Assembly: GCA_033182465.1 (NCBI GenBank)
Contig: CP137318.1
Coordinates: forward strand, 3,658,001-3,722,000
Reading direction: 5' to 3'
Length of the DNA: 64,000 nt
DNA from: Sanghuangporus weigelae
Lineage: Eukaryota; Basidiomycota; Agaricomycetes; Hymenochaetales; Hymenochaetaceae
Below, in pieces: positions 22,479 through 37,187 of the stretch (positions are counted from its first letter, which is position 1; every line of letters starts with the position of its first letter). The notes beneath the pieces are model-generated. The model made no database searches. It had not been told where the DNA came from and saw only the letters and a list, made by a program, of their open reading frames with translations. A program made the translations under genes and the position numbers.

Positions 22479-25400
22479 TCATATGCTCGCCGGACTACTC
22501 GACGACTCTCCACCGCTCAAGCTCTTCCCTCGCTTCACACTCGGTCGCTTTGCCAAAGCAACATCTCCTTTCTTATCTTCCTTCGGCAGCTCCGTCGGGC
22601 TCGCACCTCGTTTGCCTGTCATATGTATTGGGGACTTGGACGGCTCGGTCGGAATAAGTGGGGGAGAATCAGGGTCGAACACTTCTCGAATGTCCAACCC
22701 TAATCGCTTTTGCTCTTGCTCCGCGACGACCAACGCACCCTCGATGATCGCATTGTGGACGAAGACGTATTGACGAAGACTTTGACAAAGGCTCATCCGC
22801 TGTTCGCGCATGTCCTCAAGGATCTGTCGTAATGGCTCTTCAAGCGAGGAGAGTAAAGGAGGAGAGTCATCACCATGCAGTTCTCGGGGCTCTGCGTAAT
22901 CGAACACGCTCCATTCTGACATTAGCTCAGATTTCTCCTCCGATGGAGATCTCGATGCTTTGAGCATTGAAGGGGGCGTATCATACGTGTCCGTGGTGTG
23001 ACCAGAAAATAGTGAGTTGCGATAGGAAGACGTGTCCGTAGACGACGAGGACGATAAGTTTGAACGGACAGAAGCATTGGACGCATGTGGTTCTGCACGC
23101 GCAGTGATAGGAGCGGACGCAGATTGTATATTAGTTTCTACACCTTCAGTCAGCTCGGGCATCTGGAGCTTCAAGTGCAAGGGTTTGGGAGCTAGCAGAC
23201 TCGGTCTCTGCATAGGTAGATTCCTCGATGTTCTATGTCGACCTCGATTGGCGATCGACAATGACGGACGCGAAGGTACATGGGAAGAATGACCTGAGGA
23301 AGGGGATGGGGAAGCTACAGCCAAACTAGCCATGGCACCCAACCCCACTGATGAACTGGATGAATAGCCTCCAGTATTTCCTCGATTAAGGCTTGAGCTC
23401 TGACCACTAGATTCGGAGGCGCTTTCACCCGGTCCCTCTCCACTACCAGTTCCATCGCTGCCCCCAACTCGATGTTTGTAACGGCTGATTTTGAGTCGCT
23501 CAGGAGATCCAGGACTGTCGTCTGTTGATGACATGCCCGAGAATGCCTTCTGCAGTGGATCTGTAAGTCGTCCATCGGATGCCGATCCAGAACTGAGGGA
23601 ACCCGATGGCTTATCGCCGCTGCTTGTAGTTCCTTCTCCCGAACTACTGTTGCTGTTTCTTACTTGTCTCGAAAGAGAGTGGACATCCATAGCGAACGCA
23701 GGATCCGGTGTAGGGTCCATGAACATCGAGTCCGCATCTGCGATCGTGAAATCTGACTTTACAGGCCGTTGCATGAGAGTCCTCGTCATTCTTCGCCTCA
23801 GTAGAGTATTACCGATTCCCGGTGGATTTGAGGGACCTGCGGAAGAACTAGACAAATGCGACGAAGCTTGACGCTGAGCCCGAATTTCATTTGAAGGAAC
23901 GAGTGGAACGTGGATATCAGCTTGACCATGTTTCTTATCACCGATATGTAAAGTTGCCAGTGGACCCGTCCGTGTCTGCACAGCAGGAGTTGCCGGTGTT
24001 TCCTTCCTCAAAGATGGCGGTACAGCTGTCGGTGGCATAACGGTGCTTTGTGATTGTACGGAAGGTCGTACAGGAGTAGGCATAGCTGGTGGGCTTCTCA
24101 CTCGTATTGAAGTCGAGTCGACGTCCATTGCAGCATCGCTATCGCTCTGTGCTTCTCCATCACTTCCACTGCTATTACTTAATGACGCAGTACCAGCCTT
24201 CGACGACATTCTAGCCATCACCCGTTTTCGTATCTCCCGTCTGACACCATCGAGAGCAGCATCGATCATGATGAATGCTCCCGTCCGACCAACACCGGCA
24301 GAACAGTGCAGAAGAATAGGTGATGGTTTCCCGCTCGTCAGGATGTCCCGATCTGCCATCTCATCCACCTCAAACAAGAGACGCAACAAACTCCGGGGAT
24401 TGACAGGAACGTCCATATCGGGCCAACCGAGGTACTGCAACTGCGTGATATTCCGAGGGGGCAACTCTGGGTGATCGACATGCGACAACTCGAAAGTGCG
24501 GCGAATTGTGAGGTTGTTCTCTTTATCCTCGGCAGCAACGAAGCCCGAAGCGTCCTTATGCGGTGCACTGAAGAATTCACCACCGCCCTCGGAGTCCTCG
24601 ATATCCGTTGCGCCACTTACGGAGATGCATTTCAGACGAAGTGGACCGTATTGCCCATCACTCCAGTATTTGCCACATTTGATGCTTCCTCCCTCATACT
24701 CTTTCGTAAGCATAAGAATGATGTGCACTTCTTGCTGCCACACGACACTACGAAATTTAATTCAGCAACGTAATCACGACACCACATGAATTTCCTACTC
24801 ACGACCAAAAGTCTGCGAAGGTCGACGGCAACGGTCCTTGTGTCGCGATAAACTTCCGACGTGTGCCCAGGGGATGGACGAATGAGGCATTTACGTAATC
24901 GTCGTGATCTGTATCCTTGAGATGAACGCGGGAATGTTCGAATGGCCAGATGTTTCTATATCTGTGATAGAAATTATATTAATATAATTTGAATTCATAA
25001 AGAGGAATATTTGAGAACAAACCTGTTTTTGGTTCCCTTTTCAATCCCCGCAACTATACTGTATGGGAATGGCTTTCCGTCTCTCTTTCCTTCCGGCAGG
25101 GTGTCGTCCGTAGTTGACCCATCCGCCGTACCACTCTGCCTCGAGTGATGAGTCATTATGCCCTGTAATCGTCTCTGTTCGCCCAGTTCAATGCGATAAA
25201 ATTGCATTGCCAGGGCTTCGGTGCCTTCATCGTGTCCAGCAGTCTTCGCTATATTTCTCAGCCAACTGAAGGGGAGTTCCCTTGTTCGGGATACAGTTGC
25301 AGAGGATAGACGAAGAGGGATTCGTTCCGTAATTCCTTGAGAGAGTTCGATATTTTGCCGAATATTGTCATAGAAAGGATTGGCGGCGGTTAGGCGGCTA

Positions 25401-26296
25401 GCTTGTCCACCAGTCTGAATAGTTTGCGTTGGTTGAGGTAGTGAATCCGGAAGCGGTACTGTCATTGAACCAGGAGACGGACGGATGATAGTTGAGGTTT
25501 GCTGGAACGCGGCCTGAGGTAGATTGCGCGTCCGCAGGACTTCGGCGTCTCCTTCCTCATCGTCGTCGGGTAATGACCTTTCATCGATGAGATGTCTATT
25601 CCCCTTCCATAGTGCCTGTATTCCTCCTTGCAGCCAGGCTACGTCACCCGTATATCCTGCCAATCGAAACTTGCGGAGCAAGCCCAAGAGATTGGAGCCA
25701 TCTGCTAAAGCTGTAGAGTCAGCATCGTATACGAGTATCCGAGATGCCGAACTCCAGGCTTCGAATCGAGAGCGGGCAGCAGCTGACGGAAGCATAGTGG
25801 CGAGCTTTTGGAGAGTAAAAGCCGGACGCTTGAGAAGCGTCGAAGGTACAGATAGCGAAATAGCATGTGGTAAGCGTGCAACAGCATAAGCAGAATGAGG
25901 ACGAATATCGAGCACGAGGGCTTTAGGAGAGCTTAAAATGTCAGAGACGTTTTGAGGAGTAGTCACCGTGAAATCTGGGTTTGAGGATGATGAGGTCGAC
26001 GCTGATGGCTGACGGGGAGAAGAAGAGCGGTTGAGCGACATGCGCGCTAAGGGTGTCGCGGGGGTCAGAGTTGACGTCAGAAGTGCCAAGGACGAAGTGT
26101 TACGAGGCGGGGTTGATGGGCCAGCGGGATGGGAGGGGGATAGACGAGCGGTGAGTTTTGTCATGTCAGGATTGCTAAACCGACCAGCTATTGCCTGTGC
26201 GAAGAGGTCGATGTTTTCCGCATTCGGATGCACGGCTGACGGGAGAGGGGCCGCCTTGAAGAAGTCATTCGGATGGTTGTCGTTGTTGTTGGACAT
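22479..26296 (-). CDS. Rhodanese-domain protein tyrosine phosphatase
   Basis: Three exons, about 1,230 residues. Exon 1 (26296-about 25022) holds a rhodanese/Cdc25-like CH2 domain (LVLDIRPHSAYAVARLPHA) like that of fungal Ptp2/Ptp3 and Pyp1/Pyp2, which inactivate stress MAP kinases. The catalytic domain then runs through exon 2 (YRNIWPFEHSRVHL, YVNASFVHPLG, FIATQGPLP) and exon 3, with the WPD loop LGWPDMDVP and the full active site HCSAGVGRTGAF (Cys nucleophile and Arg present). The protein does not end after the catalytic domain: about 500 Ser/Pro-rich residues follow, with stretches inserted right behind the active-site helix (RKRVMARMSSKAG). These may be disordered and phosphorylated. The end KRGKSLSGGESSSSPASI is at 22479. 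Head to head with DBP3. Confidence 0.9.
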
Positions 26297-26640
26297 TGTG
26301 GAGAGAAAGGAGCGACGCGACGATATGGAGGACGGAGAAGAAGAGTAAATAAAATACTGATAGTGAGTGTGCGTCGACCCAACCCGCGAGAGGAGGAGGA
26401 GGAGAAGGGCTCTGGCAAGTCACATACTCATCAAAGAAGATCTAGAACACGACGAGGTGGGGCCTGCTATACTTGGAAATATGGGATGTATTACATAAGT
26501 CAACAGCTCCACACAATTTGTATTCATGTCGGCAACCTAGACCAGAAGCCATCCTCGGGGTGAATGCCCTTGAACTTTGCAATCGTTGCGGCTCACGTGC
26601 CTTGACGTCGACTTTATCCCGTCGCCGTCTTCTTCAAGTC
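26297..26640. promoter_or_regulatory. Shared promoter of the phosphatase and DBP3
   Basis: A 344 bp interval between divergent start codons. A CACGTG box (26594-26599) lies about 42 bp before the DBP3 ATG. The motif is the core site of Cbf1/USF-type bHLH factors; its use here is inference. Confidence 0.5.
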
Positions 26641-28935
26641 ATGTCCGTCGGCACCTCCGCCGGCCCAGACAATGGTCATAGAAAGAAGTCGATCGGAACA
26701 GCAGATGGTGCGGTTCTGAAGGAAAAGGAACACAAGCTCCACAAGGACACAGGTAGCACCGGTCAGTATCGCTTTCTCAGTTGCCGTGTCGTTCGCTGAA
26801 TCAAACGCTCATCCTTCTAGTCGATTCAAAAAACATAAAGAAAAGGCGCATAAGAAATGAGGTAGTCGATGCGATTGCTGATGAGAAAGGGTCTCCTTAC
26901 TCTGGTGAGAAACGGAAAAAGAAAAGAAAGCATGACTCGGAAGATACAGCAGCAGCGAACGATGACGCTGGTCGCGAAAAGTCGAGTGAGAAGAAAACGA
27001 AGAAGAAAAAACGAAAGGAGCAGGAGAATGTTATTGGTATGTCTTCTTATCCTCCTTCTTTCTCCTTCCTGACGACACACTTGCAGGTTCTTTGAAGGAG
27101 GCGAAAGAACAAACAAAAAATAAAGATACCATTCCTTCTGAAGAGCATGCATTGTCACGGACCACGACAATACCTGTTCTTTCGGAAATTGAAGCATCAG
27201 AGTACCTATCAAAGCATGGCGTTTCCATAGATTGCGGGACTTCATCTGGTTCCACCTCGGTTCTTCCTGATGAACTGAGGCCAATACTCTCCTTTTCGTC
27301 TTTACTTCCCCGCATCCCTGAACCTCTGCACTCTGCATTCGCATCGTTCAAGGAACCTACTCCGATTCAGGCTTGTTCATGGCCAGCTAGTCTAGACGGG
27401 AGAGATGTGATTGGTATTGCTGAGACGGGAAGGTGAGTATATCCTATTGTAACAGGAGAAAATATCATGACCGATCTGATCGACTTGTTCAGTGGGAAGA
27501 CTTTGGCTTTCGGCATACCCGCCATTTGCTGTATTGTCAACAGGCAAAGCAATTCATCGAAGCCTAAGAAGTCTAAATCAAAGCAAGGACGGATATCAGT
27601 CCTCGCCGTTGCTCCGACGCGTGAACTAGCGCTCCAGACTCATGAGACGTTCAGTGAACTCGGGAAGTCATTAGGATTGACGAGTATTGCCGTCTACGGA
27701 GGGGTGGACAAGGCTCCTCAGCGGCAAGCTCTGAAAGACAAAAGTGCTGCTATGATTGTTGGAACTCCTGGCCGGATGTTAGATCTTGTTAATGACGGTT
27801 CGTGTGATCTAAGCGGGTAAGTTGCTGCCTCGATACTTTTGAAAGTATCCTGGGTGCTGACCTTCGTGATTGTTACAGAGTCAGATATCTCGTCCTCGAT
27901 GAGGCAGACCGCATGCTAGATAAGGGCTTTGAGAACGATATTCGTGCAATTATTGGACATTGTGCACCTTCGGACAAACGTCAGACTCTCATGTGTACGC
28001 TATTCTCTTTTATTGCCTCCTCTGATTCTAAGGCGATGTCATGCAGTCAGTGCGACCTGGCCCGATGCAGTAAGGAGACTGGCTTCGACGTTCTTGCGTA
28101 ACCCTGTACGCGTTACTGTTGGGAGTGACGATCTTTCTGCCAACACTAGGGTCGAACAAGGTACTTCCTACACTCGCCTTAATTTCGATCTGTAAAAGTT
28201 GACAATGTCGATTGCAGTCGTCGAAGTCTTTGATGACCAGAGAGAGAAGGAGTAGGTTATCATCATCTACTTTCATGCGTTTATTCATCCCCTTCTCCCC
28301 GCGTTCACAGCTCCCGTTTACTCGCGCATCTTCAGAAGCTGAAAGCTAAGAAAAGTGGGCAGACATCATCAGACGATGCACGCATCCTAGTCTTCGTCCT
28401 ATACAAAAAGGAAGCATCACGGGTCGAACAAACCCTCCAAAGGCGAGGATTCAGCGTAGGCGGCATACACGGCGACCTTTCGCAAGCTGCACGCACGGCT
28501 GCGCTTGACGATTTCAAGACTGGGAAGACTCAGTTGTTGGTTGCGACGGACGTTGCGGCTCGTGGTCTCGATATACCTAACGTTGGGACTGTTATCAATT
28601 ACAGCTTCCCGTTGACTGTTGAGGACTATGTGCATCGGATCGGTCGAACAGGTGAACAGCCCGTCTTCTATTTAGTCCTCTTTGAGTTTCTGACTTACTC
28701 TGCTCAAGGACGTGGTGGTCGAAGTGGGAAGTCGATAACTTTCTTTACTGGCGATAATCATGAAAGGGCTCTCGCTGGCGAGCTCGCCAAGGTCCTTCGT
28801 GAAGCCGGGTTTAATGCCACTCCTTTGAAGAAGTTCCCGATGACGATCAAGAAGAAGGAGCATAGTGTTTATGGTGCTTTCTACCGAGATGATATACCCA
28901 CTGACGCAAAGCCGACACGGATGAGGTTTGACTAA
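26641..28935 (+). CDS. DBP3: DEAD-box RNA helicase Dbp3
   Basis: Nucleolar ATP-dependent RNA helicase for 27S/35S pre-rRNA processing; about 620 residues over about nine exons. The N-terminus is Lys-rich ([14 protein letters not shown]), as in Dbp3. The Q motif is [13 protein letters not shown]; motif I is split by an intron (GIAETG then SGKTLAFG); then [40 protein letters not shown] (DEAD), a SAT motif rebuilt by splicing, [25 protein letters not shown] and YVHRIGRTG. One intron falls directly after HRIGRTG. The C-terminus ends AYRDD-type then PTRMRFD. The ATG at 26641 is the first ATG in the plausible frame. Confidence 0.92.
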
Positions 28936-29239
28936 ACGTTGCTCGTCATTATCCCGAATTATGTAGAGACAATATTGACGTAGACTGCTGTTATTGTGAG
29001 AGCCATGATCCCTGTAGATATCATAGACGTCGATGTACTACTCCATGTTGTCATTTGTTTGGGTAAAACTATCTTGCATTTACTGTCGTGTACTAAGAAC
29101 TGAAAGTATTGATGTAATGTAGACTCTACTTTGATTGGGACCGGCTTGACTGTATGCAGCAGCCAAAATTAGGATTTGTTTTGGTTCCGCGCGTCGATCA
29201 TCGTCTCGAGTTTACGCTCGCTAACACAACATCTTACAA
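28936..29239. other. Intergenic region after DBP3
   Basis: About 300 bp between genes on the same strand. It holds the 3' end of DBP3 and the promoter of the next gene; I see no coding frame or repeat. Confidence 0.45.
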
Positions 29240-30866
29240 ATGCCCACCACGGTAACGGATGCTCAAAGGATACGGGTGGCGATTGTGGGTGTCGAAAATC
29301 CCTGTGGACTTCAGACTGACTACAATCGACCATCGATTTTGCCTTGTTTCAGGCTTTCATAGCCCTTAGGCATAGACCAAAGGATGTATCGCTTGAAGGT
29401 ATCAGCGGTTCCAGTTTCGAAGGAATCACAATGCTAACATGGCTGCTAGCATACGTATTGGACCTTCACCGTCAATTTCCTCTGATCGAAGATCGGGAAA
29501 GCGGCTCGCATGATCCGACATGGAGAGATCGGGCATTGAAGCTCGAGAAAGAAGTGAACAATCTGAAGAGGAAGTATGAAGAAGACCTTGCTGGTGAGTT
29601 ATCCAGAATCTAAGTGATGATACTTCCCTTATGCGCGTTTTGAATCGCAGAACTGAGCATTCTTCGCAAAAGTTCTCAGCCGGAAGGGGGGACGAAGAAG
29701 AAAAGAAAATTGAACCCTACTCGTGAAGGACGAGATGGCAGCGGTGCAAGCGCTGTTTCCACTCTGCAGTATTTTGTTGGTTCATCTGAGGAACTGGCAG
29801 CAGGTACGGTCTGGTTATGCTGTCCGTTGATGATGAGTTCTCATACGTCGGTGCAGAAATAGTTGCTCCCGAGCTCAGTGGTGCTTTGAGTCTCTTCAAT
29901 TCTTATTCGAAATTGTTTCGACTATCGTCTGTACTACGGTCTCAGTCCGACCCGGACCCTTCGAGCTACCCTGTCCAGCTTCTCTCCTCTGCTACGAACG
30001 TCTTCCTGGAATTGGGAAAGGCTCTCCAAACTGCTCTGTCCTCCGATGGGTCTGAGAAACTCTCTTCGGGACTCGTGGATAACTTCAATGTGATAATTTC
30101 GTCCACCTTGTCATGGACTGCCTCGACCCTGAATGAAATCGAGTCGAGTTCACGTAAAGGGGCGCGAAGATATAATTTTCCTAGCGAGCAACTTAACGCA
30201 CTGTTTTCCTCTCTCACCGACAACATTGTTATTCCCATTATCAAGTTATTTACCCGTCTTTCGGATGCCGCCCTAGTACCTATTCTTAGCTCGACGCGTC
30301 GGCCTCAAAGGTTGGGCGAGGATCCTAGTACCCCCTGCATGAAAGCAATTCTTCAGGGCTTTGTCGTGATTCTGAAAGGAATCATTGCGTCTATCAGCAA
30401 AACCCATTCCTCGTACGCGCAGAGTCTACTGGATATCATGAAACTCACTGTCATTGCTGAGATTGAGCTTCTCTGGACGAGACAGGACGGAACGACATTA
30501 GATACTGGCGACTCTTTTCCCTCAGTCGATGCAACTACTGCGTTGGTGGATTCCTGCATGCTTTCGGTGGCAAGACTCTCCCGACGGGAACGCATAAGAC
30601 GATTGGCACGCAAGAATGCTCTGTGGTATCTATGCGTTATCGCTCGCGACGTGCTTTCCTCGCAGGTCACAATTTCAAAATCGGAAGGTCCTTCGTCTGA
30701 CATTGCTCAAGAGAAATTCGATGTCACGCTGTCTAGCATATTGGTTCGATGCACAGGCAGTATATCCACATCGTCTGGGATGGAGGCTAGAAGGCCCTTC
30801 AGTATGTCTGACGTAGAGAAGGGCATGATAGTATCTGTCATCGAGAATATATGGTTGTATCAATAA
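29240..30866 (+). CDS. Alpha-helical protein, possible Mei4/Rec24 homologue
   Basis: Likely exon 1 starts at the ATG at 29240 (MPTTVTDAQRIRVAI) and is spliced into FIALRHRPKDVSLEG. Next come WRDRALKLEKEVNNLKRKY (a coiled coil), a short exon with ELSILRKSSQ, and a long last exon of helical segments (GALSLFNSYSKLFRL, MKAILQGFVVILKGI, RRERIRRLARKNALWYLCV). The N-terminal pattern, a hydrophobic helix followed by RxRP and then a WR...LE coiled coil, resembles the conserved start of the Mei4/Rec24 family, which with Rec114 promotes meiotic double-strand breaks and also has a HEAT-like helical body. This is recognition by pattern only; it may be another fungal helical protein. About 460 residues. 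Confidence 0.5.
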
Positions 30867-31068
30867 CGTAACGATTTGGCGAGGAGGATCTTCTAGACTT
30901 TTTGATGGATTAAAATTTACATAATTTTGCGATCTGGAGAACATTCAGTCACGTGGCTTGCATGAGTCGCGTTCGGTTTGAGTCTTTGACGCGTACCACA
31001 TGCCTTGAGACGTACTCATTCATCATCCTTCACCATACTGCCCGCTGGTACAAAGCTGCTTGGTATCT

Positions 31069-33023
<1,955 letters not shown>

Positions 33024-33298
33024 CGAAATGCCAGGAAGCATCGCATATTTCGTGATCTTTGTAACCCCCTATACCCTCTCACTTTCTGCCTGTCCTCGGT
33101 TGTATCTTTTCATTTGATGTCCCTCCTCGCGTGTAATAGAGTGTTTATTCGTAAAGTCCGTTAGATCTACGATACATCAAAGCATCACGAACGTATAATC
33201 AATCATGAGAACAGGGAAGAGGTAGAGAATACAGAACACAACAATCGCCCCATGTTATGGGAACGACGATATTAGACTCAGACCAGACGAGTATTTTA

Positions 33299-35421
33299 CT
33301 ACTGGCCTGCGACCTTCTCGACTGGTTGAACATGCCCTTGATCATCCATGCGTGCACTACGAGAGAAACAAGGTATTGAACATCGGATCGGTAGTACTAT
33401 AGGAATGCACTCACATCACTTCGTCTTCCAAATCTGTATGGTTCTTGACGCGCCAGAACAGCATGGGCAATGCGCAGATCAGCCCAGCAACGAGTAGAAC
33501 CCATGTAGAAAGGAAGATATTCATAAATCTAACGAGAAGATGAATTAGATGTTCCGGATACAAGTAAAATTAGGAAGACTCACGGAAGTCCGACGCCATC
33601 CGCGCGCCATATACCGGCTGCACCGGCTGACTGCAATGATTTGTCTATTGTAGATAGAGATGTTATAATGTAAAAAGGCCGCGCTGAGGCGCTTATTGAG
33701 TGACAAAACTCACAGAAACCAGTTAGGTAAGCAAGCTTCGCAGGGTCGTTGGAGATGGCACCCATGAACCAATATGAAGCAGTCTGCCACATCGCATCGA
33801 GGAAACCGCAGAAGATGTAGAACCAGACGTGCTGTGGGTAACCGCTGTCCTCAAAATCGATGAGAGGAGGGAGATTATCTCTGGTGTAGTCCCTATATCA
33901 ACTCAGTAGGTTTTATCGTCTGAAGAGCAACGAGAAATCATTAGCGCACTTCTGATACATATAGGCCCAAGTGTGGACTATGAAAACCATGAGGAAGAGA
34001 ATGGTCCATCCGACGAACGCTCGGGCTCGGCGGGTGAGACGTTTGTTGTCCAGGACGACACCGATCATGAGGGATCCGAAGATCTGCGACGACCAGTAAA
34101 CGAAGCTATTCAGCGATCGTGTACGGATGTTGAATAGCGTGCCATTGTAATCGTTGAATTCTGGTAGATAGAGAGCCGCAAGAAAATGGTAAGTCATGGA
34201 TAACTTAAAGAATGGTATACGTACGCCATGTGTAGAACCAGTTCGAGGCAAAAAACATGGGGAACAACAAAATGATGGAGGGATCAGTACGAAGAGCCAG
34301 GTAAAGACCGAGAATCTCGCTCTTCCAGGATGGATGCCTTGGAGTGGTGACCTTCGTTCCGTCAGCACGTATCATTTTATCCGGGTTCGCCATTAGCATG
34401 GGAATTGAAACACCGATCCCAGTCAGTACAATGAATCCGATCTGGGGAGCGAGATTCAATTAAGGTGATAGCCAGAGAATATACTGCTCTTGTAGCTCAC
34501 GTAAGTCCCATTTCCAACTATTGAGTGAATGAAGGGGAAATTCTGGTAAGATGCGTATGTTCAATTTGCTGGCCTAGTGAGCTTGCTTACCGCCTCCAGA
34601 CTAGAATCGGAAATTAGTTAGTAGGTGCCCTGGACTGATCCCTTGATGTTTTCACTTACTAGGGATTGAAAGTTCTGGCCAAAAGCAACAGCCGAACCGA
34701 CTACACCACCCAGATTAAAGATCCCCCAGAAAATAGCAATAAATGTTCCTTTCTGATTCTCTGGCACGAATTTAGAGTAAGTAAAATACTCTTCCATCCG
34801 TCATGTGGAATGGATGTACCCGTCGGATAGGCAAGCATCAGGGAGCCTTGAGCTGTCCATAACAGCCCAGCGCATATGCCGAGAATGGCGCCGGCGGTGA
34901 TTACAAAAGCGCCGGCACCCGGATGGATATTCAACGCCCTGGATACTATTTTTAGTATATCATAGAAAGACGGAAGTCGGGCCGGAAAGTTTCCGGATGT
35001 TCTCCAACCAAGAAATTCAAAATACCCACAAATATGAACCGAGATAGAGAGAATAGCCGAAAGTGCCGAGGAGGAGTGTCAGCCGAGGCCCAAGTTTGTT
35101 ATTCACCGTTCTACTCATCACGGTCAGCATGTGGAGATGGTGATAACAGGTACCAGCTTACCCTGAAAAGAACGCCATGGCGGCGAAGGTTGCGTTCAGT
35201 GCGGAGTTGGCGTTCGCACTGGTAGTCTGATCAAGCTGTCCTCCTCCACCAAGACCATTGCAAGCATTGAACAGTCCCGGGCCCATGAAGCAGACAAAGC
35301 CAAGCATTATCACTTGGGTCGTCGGCTTGTAGTAGAAGCCCTTTAGACCCGTGTGTTGAGGAAGGGTCTCGACATGCTGTTCGCCGCTATAGCGGGAGCT
35401 GTTCTTCTCGATGTCAGACAT
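33299..35421 (-). CDS. UNC93-like major facilitator membrane protein
   Basis: Begins MSDIEKNSSRYSGEQH at 35421. The first transmembrane part carries the UNC93/DUF895 signature MLGFVCFMGPGLFNACNGLG. More membrane segments follow (HPGAGAFVITAGAILGICAG, IGFIVLTGIGVSIPMLMA, FGSLMIGVVLDNKRLTRRAR), about eleven or twelve in all, split over about a dozen exons. It ends GHVQPVEKVAGQ at 33299. About 500 residues, the usual fungal length. Substrate unknown; fungal members are poorly characterised and sit in the plasma membrane or vacuole. Exon edges were not all resolved. Confidence 0.85.
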
Positions 35422-36211
35422 GGTGAGCAACCGTCAGTAGTAGAAGACACGGAAACAGGAGGACAGAAAGTATGAGCCAGACGAGACGGGCTCAGTCTAT
35501 TAAAAGAGGGGGAGGAGGAGGGGAGTGCTGGCCGTCAAGAGAAGGGTACGAGGTAGACGACGCGTTTCATATTATATAGCATGTGGCCGACCGAGATGGA
35601 TGTTAGCTGATGGCCCCCGGCACAACTTAAACTCTGGCCAAAATATAGCATCCGATGAAATTGCAGGGCCATGGACGAGATAACCAGCCAGCTGATAGAA
35701 TCCACCATATGGAACCGGGCGCTCCATCTGCTTCCTTTTTCCATAACAGTCGGTAGACAGGGGCTTTTGATCAGAACAATGAAATAACAGACTATTATTG
35801 CCAGCAAAACATCGTCCCAGGTACGCATCAGCTCACGCCGAGCGCAGATAAACAATTTTTAACTTTGCTTTATCCCCGTCTCGGTCTACGCCGATCGATC
35901 CCACACAAGATGCGACTCCGTTTCCTCGCTCCTTCTTGCTCGACACGCCGCGCTTTTGCTAAGTCGTGAACGCATGGATTCATTTCAGAATAGTCGACAA
36001 TACAGTTCCAATAGAACAAGGGGAACACGTCCGCGATTATCATGGAGAAAACTTAGCATCTTCTACTAGTATCACTTGTCGTGCTTGCCATTAGAACTGA
36101 TTGATAGGAACGAGAGAAGACAGAAGAATTAAAAGAAAGACGGGAGAATATAGCTTCTACAACCGATCCCTCAGCCTAGGCGCTTGTCACTTCAACACCC
36201 CTTCCAATAAT
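35422..36211. other. Intergenic region upstream of the UNC93-like gene
   Basis: About 790 bp holding the promoter of the UNC93-like gene and the 3' end of YOP1. A purine-rich block (gaggggg...gaggagg) lies at 35503-35525. No supported coding region. Confidence 0.45.
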
Positions 36212-36897
36212 TCAATCGCTCGAGGATGTGTTGGCACCAGACGCGGTCGTCGGCTGCTGGTAGATTGCCGGCGACTTGGATGATACGTTTGCCAGCAACG
36301 GCTTCAACACATTGTGATACGTAGTTTGAGCACCCTGTGTAATTACGTAAGAAATAAAATCAAAATGCGCTCAATGATGACGACATCAGCCTGTGATAAC
36401 ACTTACGCGGAAAGCCGGGAGCTGCAGCCACAGAACGAACACAGTCTTGAATGCAAAGTACCAGGGGAAGTAGTATAGCACAATACGCAGCGCAAAGCTC
36501 TCGAGAAAGTTGAAGAAGCCGAAGACAACCCAGTACGTCAACCACTGAACGTCGTCCTGTGCCGACGGGCTTTCAATCGCCTTAAATGAGAGATAAGCGG
36601 GCAGTCCCCAGCCGATGAGATTTGAGACGGGTTGAGCAAAGGCGTTGATGAGCAGAAGAAGACCTAAGAGCGCCACAGAACCGATGACCGCATAAGTCTT
36701 CGGCACCTGGGTGCGCTGTTCAAGATTTTGCAGAACAGGATACTTCGCCAACTATGGAAAGCATTTTAATGAATATTTCGTGTAGAAATTTCTGAATAAA
36801 TCCATACCTCCTTGTCGAGCTGACTAACATAGTAATTGGCTTTCGCAGAGGCCTGTTGGAAGGCCGGGTGTTGCTGAACCTTCTGCGCAGCAGACAT
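36212..36897 (-). CDS. YOP1: ER-shaping protein Yop1 (REEP/DP1/TB2 family)
   Basis: Three exons. It starts MSAAQKVQQHPAFQQASAKA, is spliced at LDKE into LAKYPVLQNLEQ, and carries the TB2/DP1 domain: PVSNLIGWGLPAYLSFKAIE, then WLTYWVVFGFFNFLE and YYFPWYFAFKTVFVLWLQLP. The last exon starts GAQTTYHNVLKPLL and ends GANTSSSD, about 190 residues in all. The four hydrophobic segments form two hairpins that bend tubular ER membrane. Head to head with OST5. Confidence 0.93.
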
Positions 36898-37187
36898 CTA
36901 ACGACAATCAATTTCCGCGTGAGCAATACGACGGCGACGAATGACAGCATCGCTGCAGCTACACACCGTTACAAGTATCTCTGACAAGTTCGTAGACTGT
37001 TAAATGTCGTAAATGAGGTCGTGTGAGTGGTGTACAACTACCGGAAGAGAGGAGGCATCGTCGTCGTTTTCAATCGCACGTCACACTCCCGCATTTCGAA
37101 CTCCGCAATATGTTCCCACGAATGAACGTGACTCGCCACGAAGCAGAGGTACGTGTAACTTACCAGCTGCACTCGACATAGGACACC
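36898..37187. promoter_or_regulatory. Shared promoter of YOP1 and OST5
   Basis: A 290 bp interval between divergent start codons of two ER membrane protein genes. No TATA box or other clear motif was seen, and no open frame deserves a call. Confidence 0.45.

Noticed and set aside
35535-35855. A 106-codon frame upstream of the UNC93-like gene
   Set aside because: No family resemblance, poor start context, and lies where the promoter must be.
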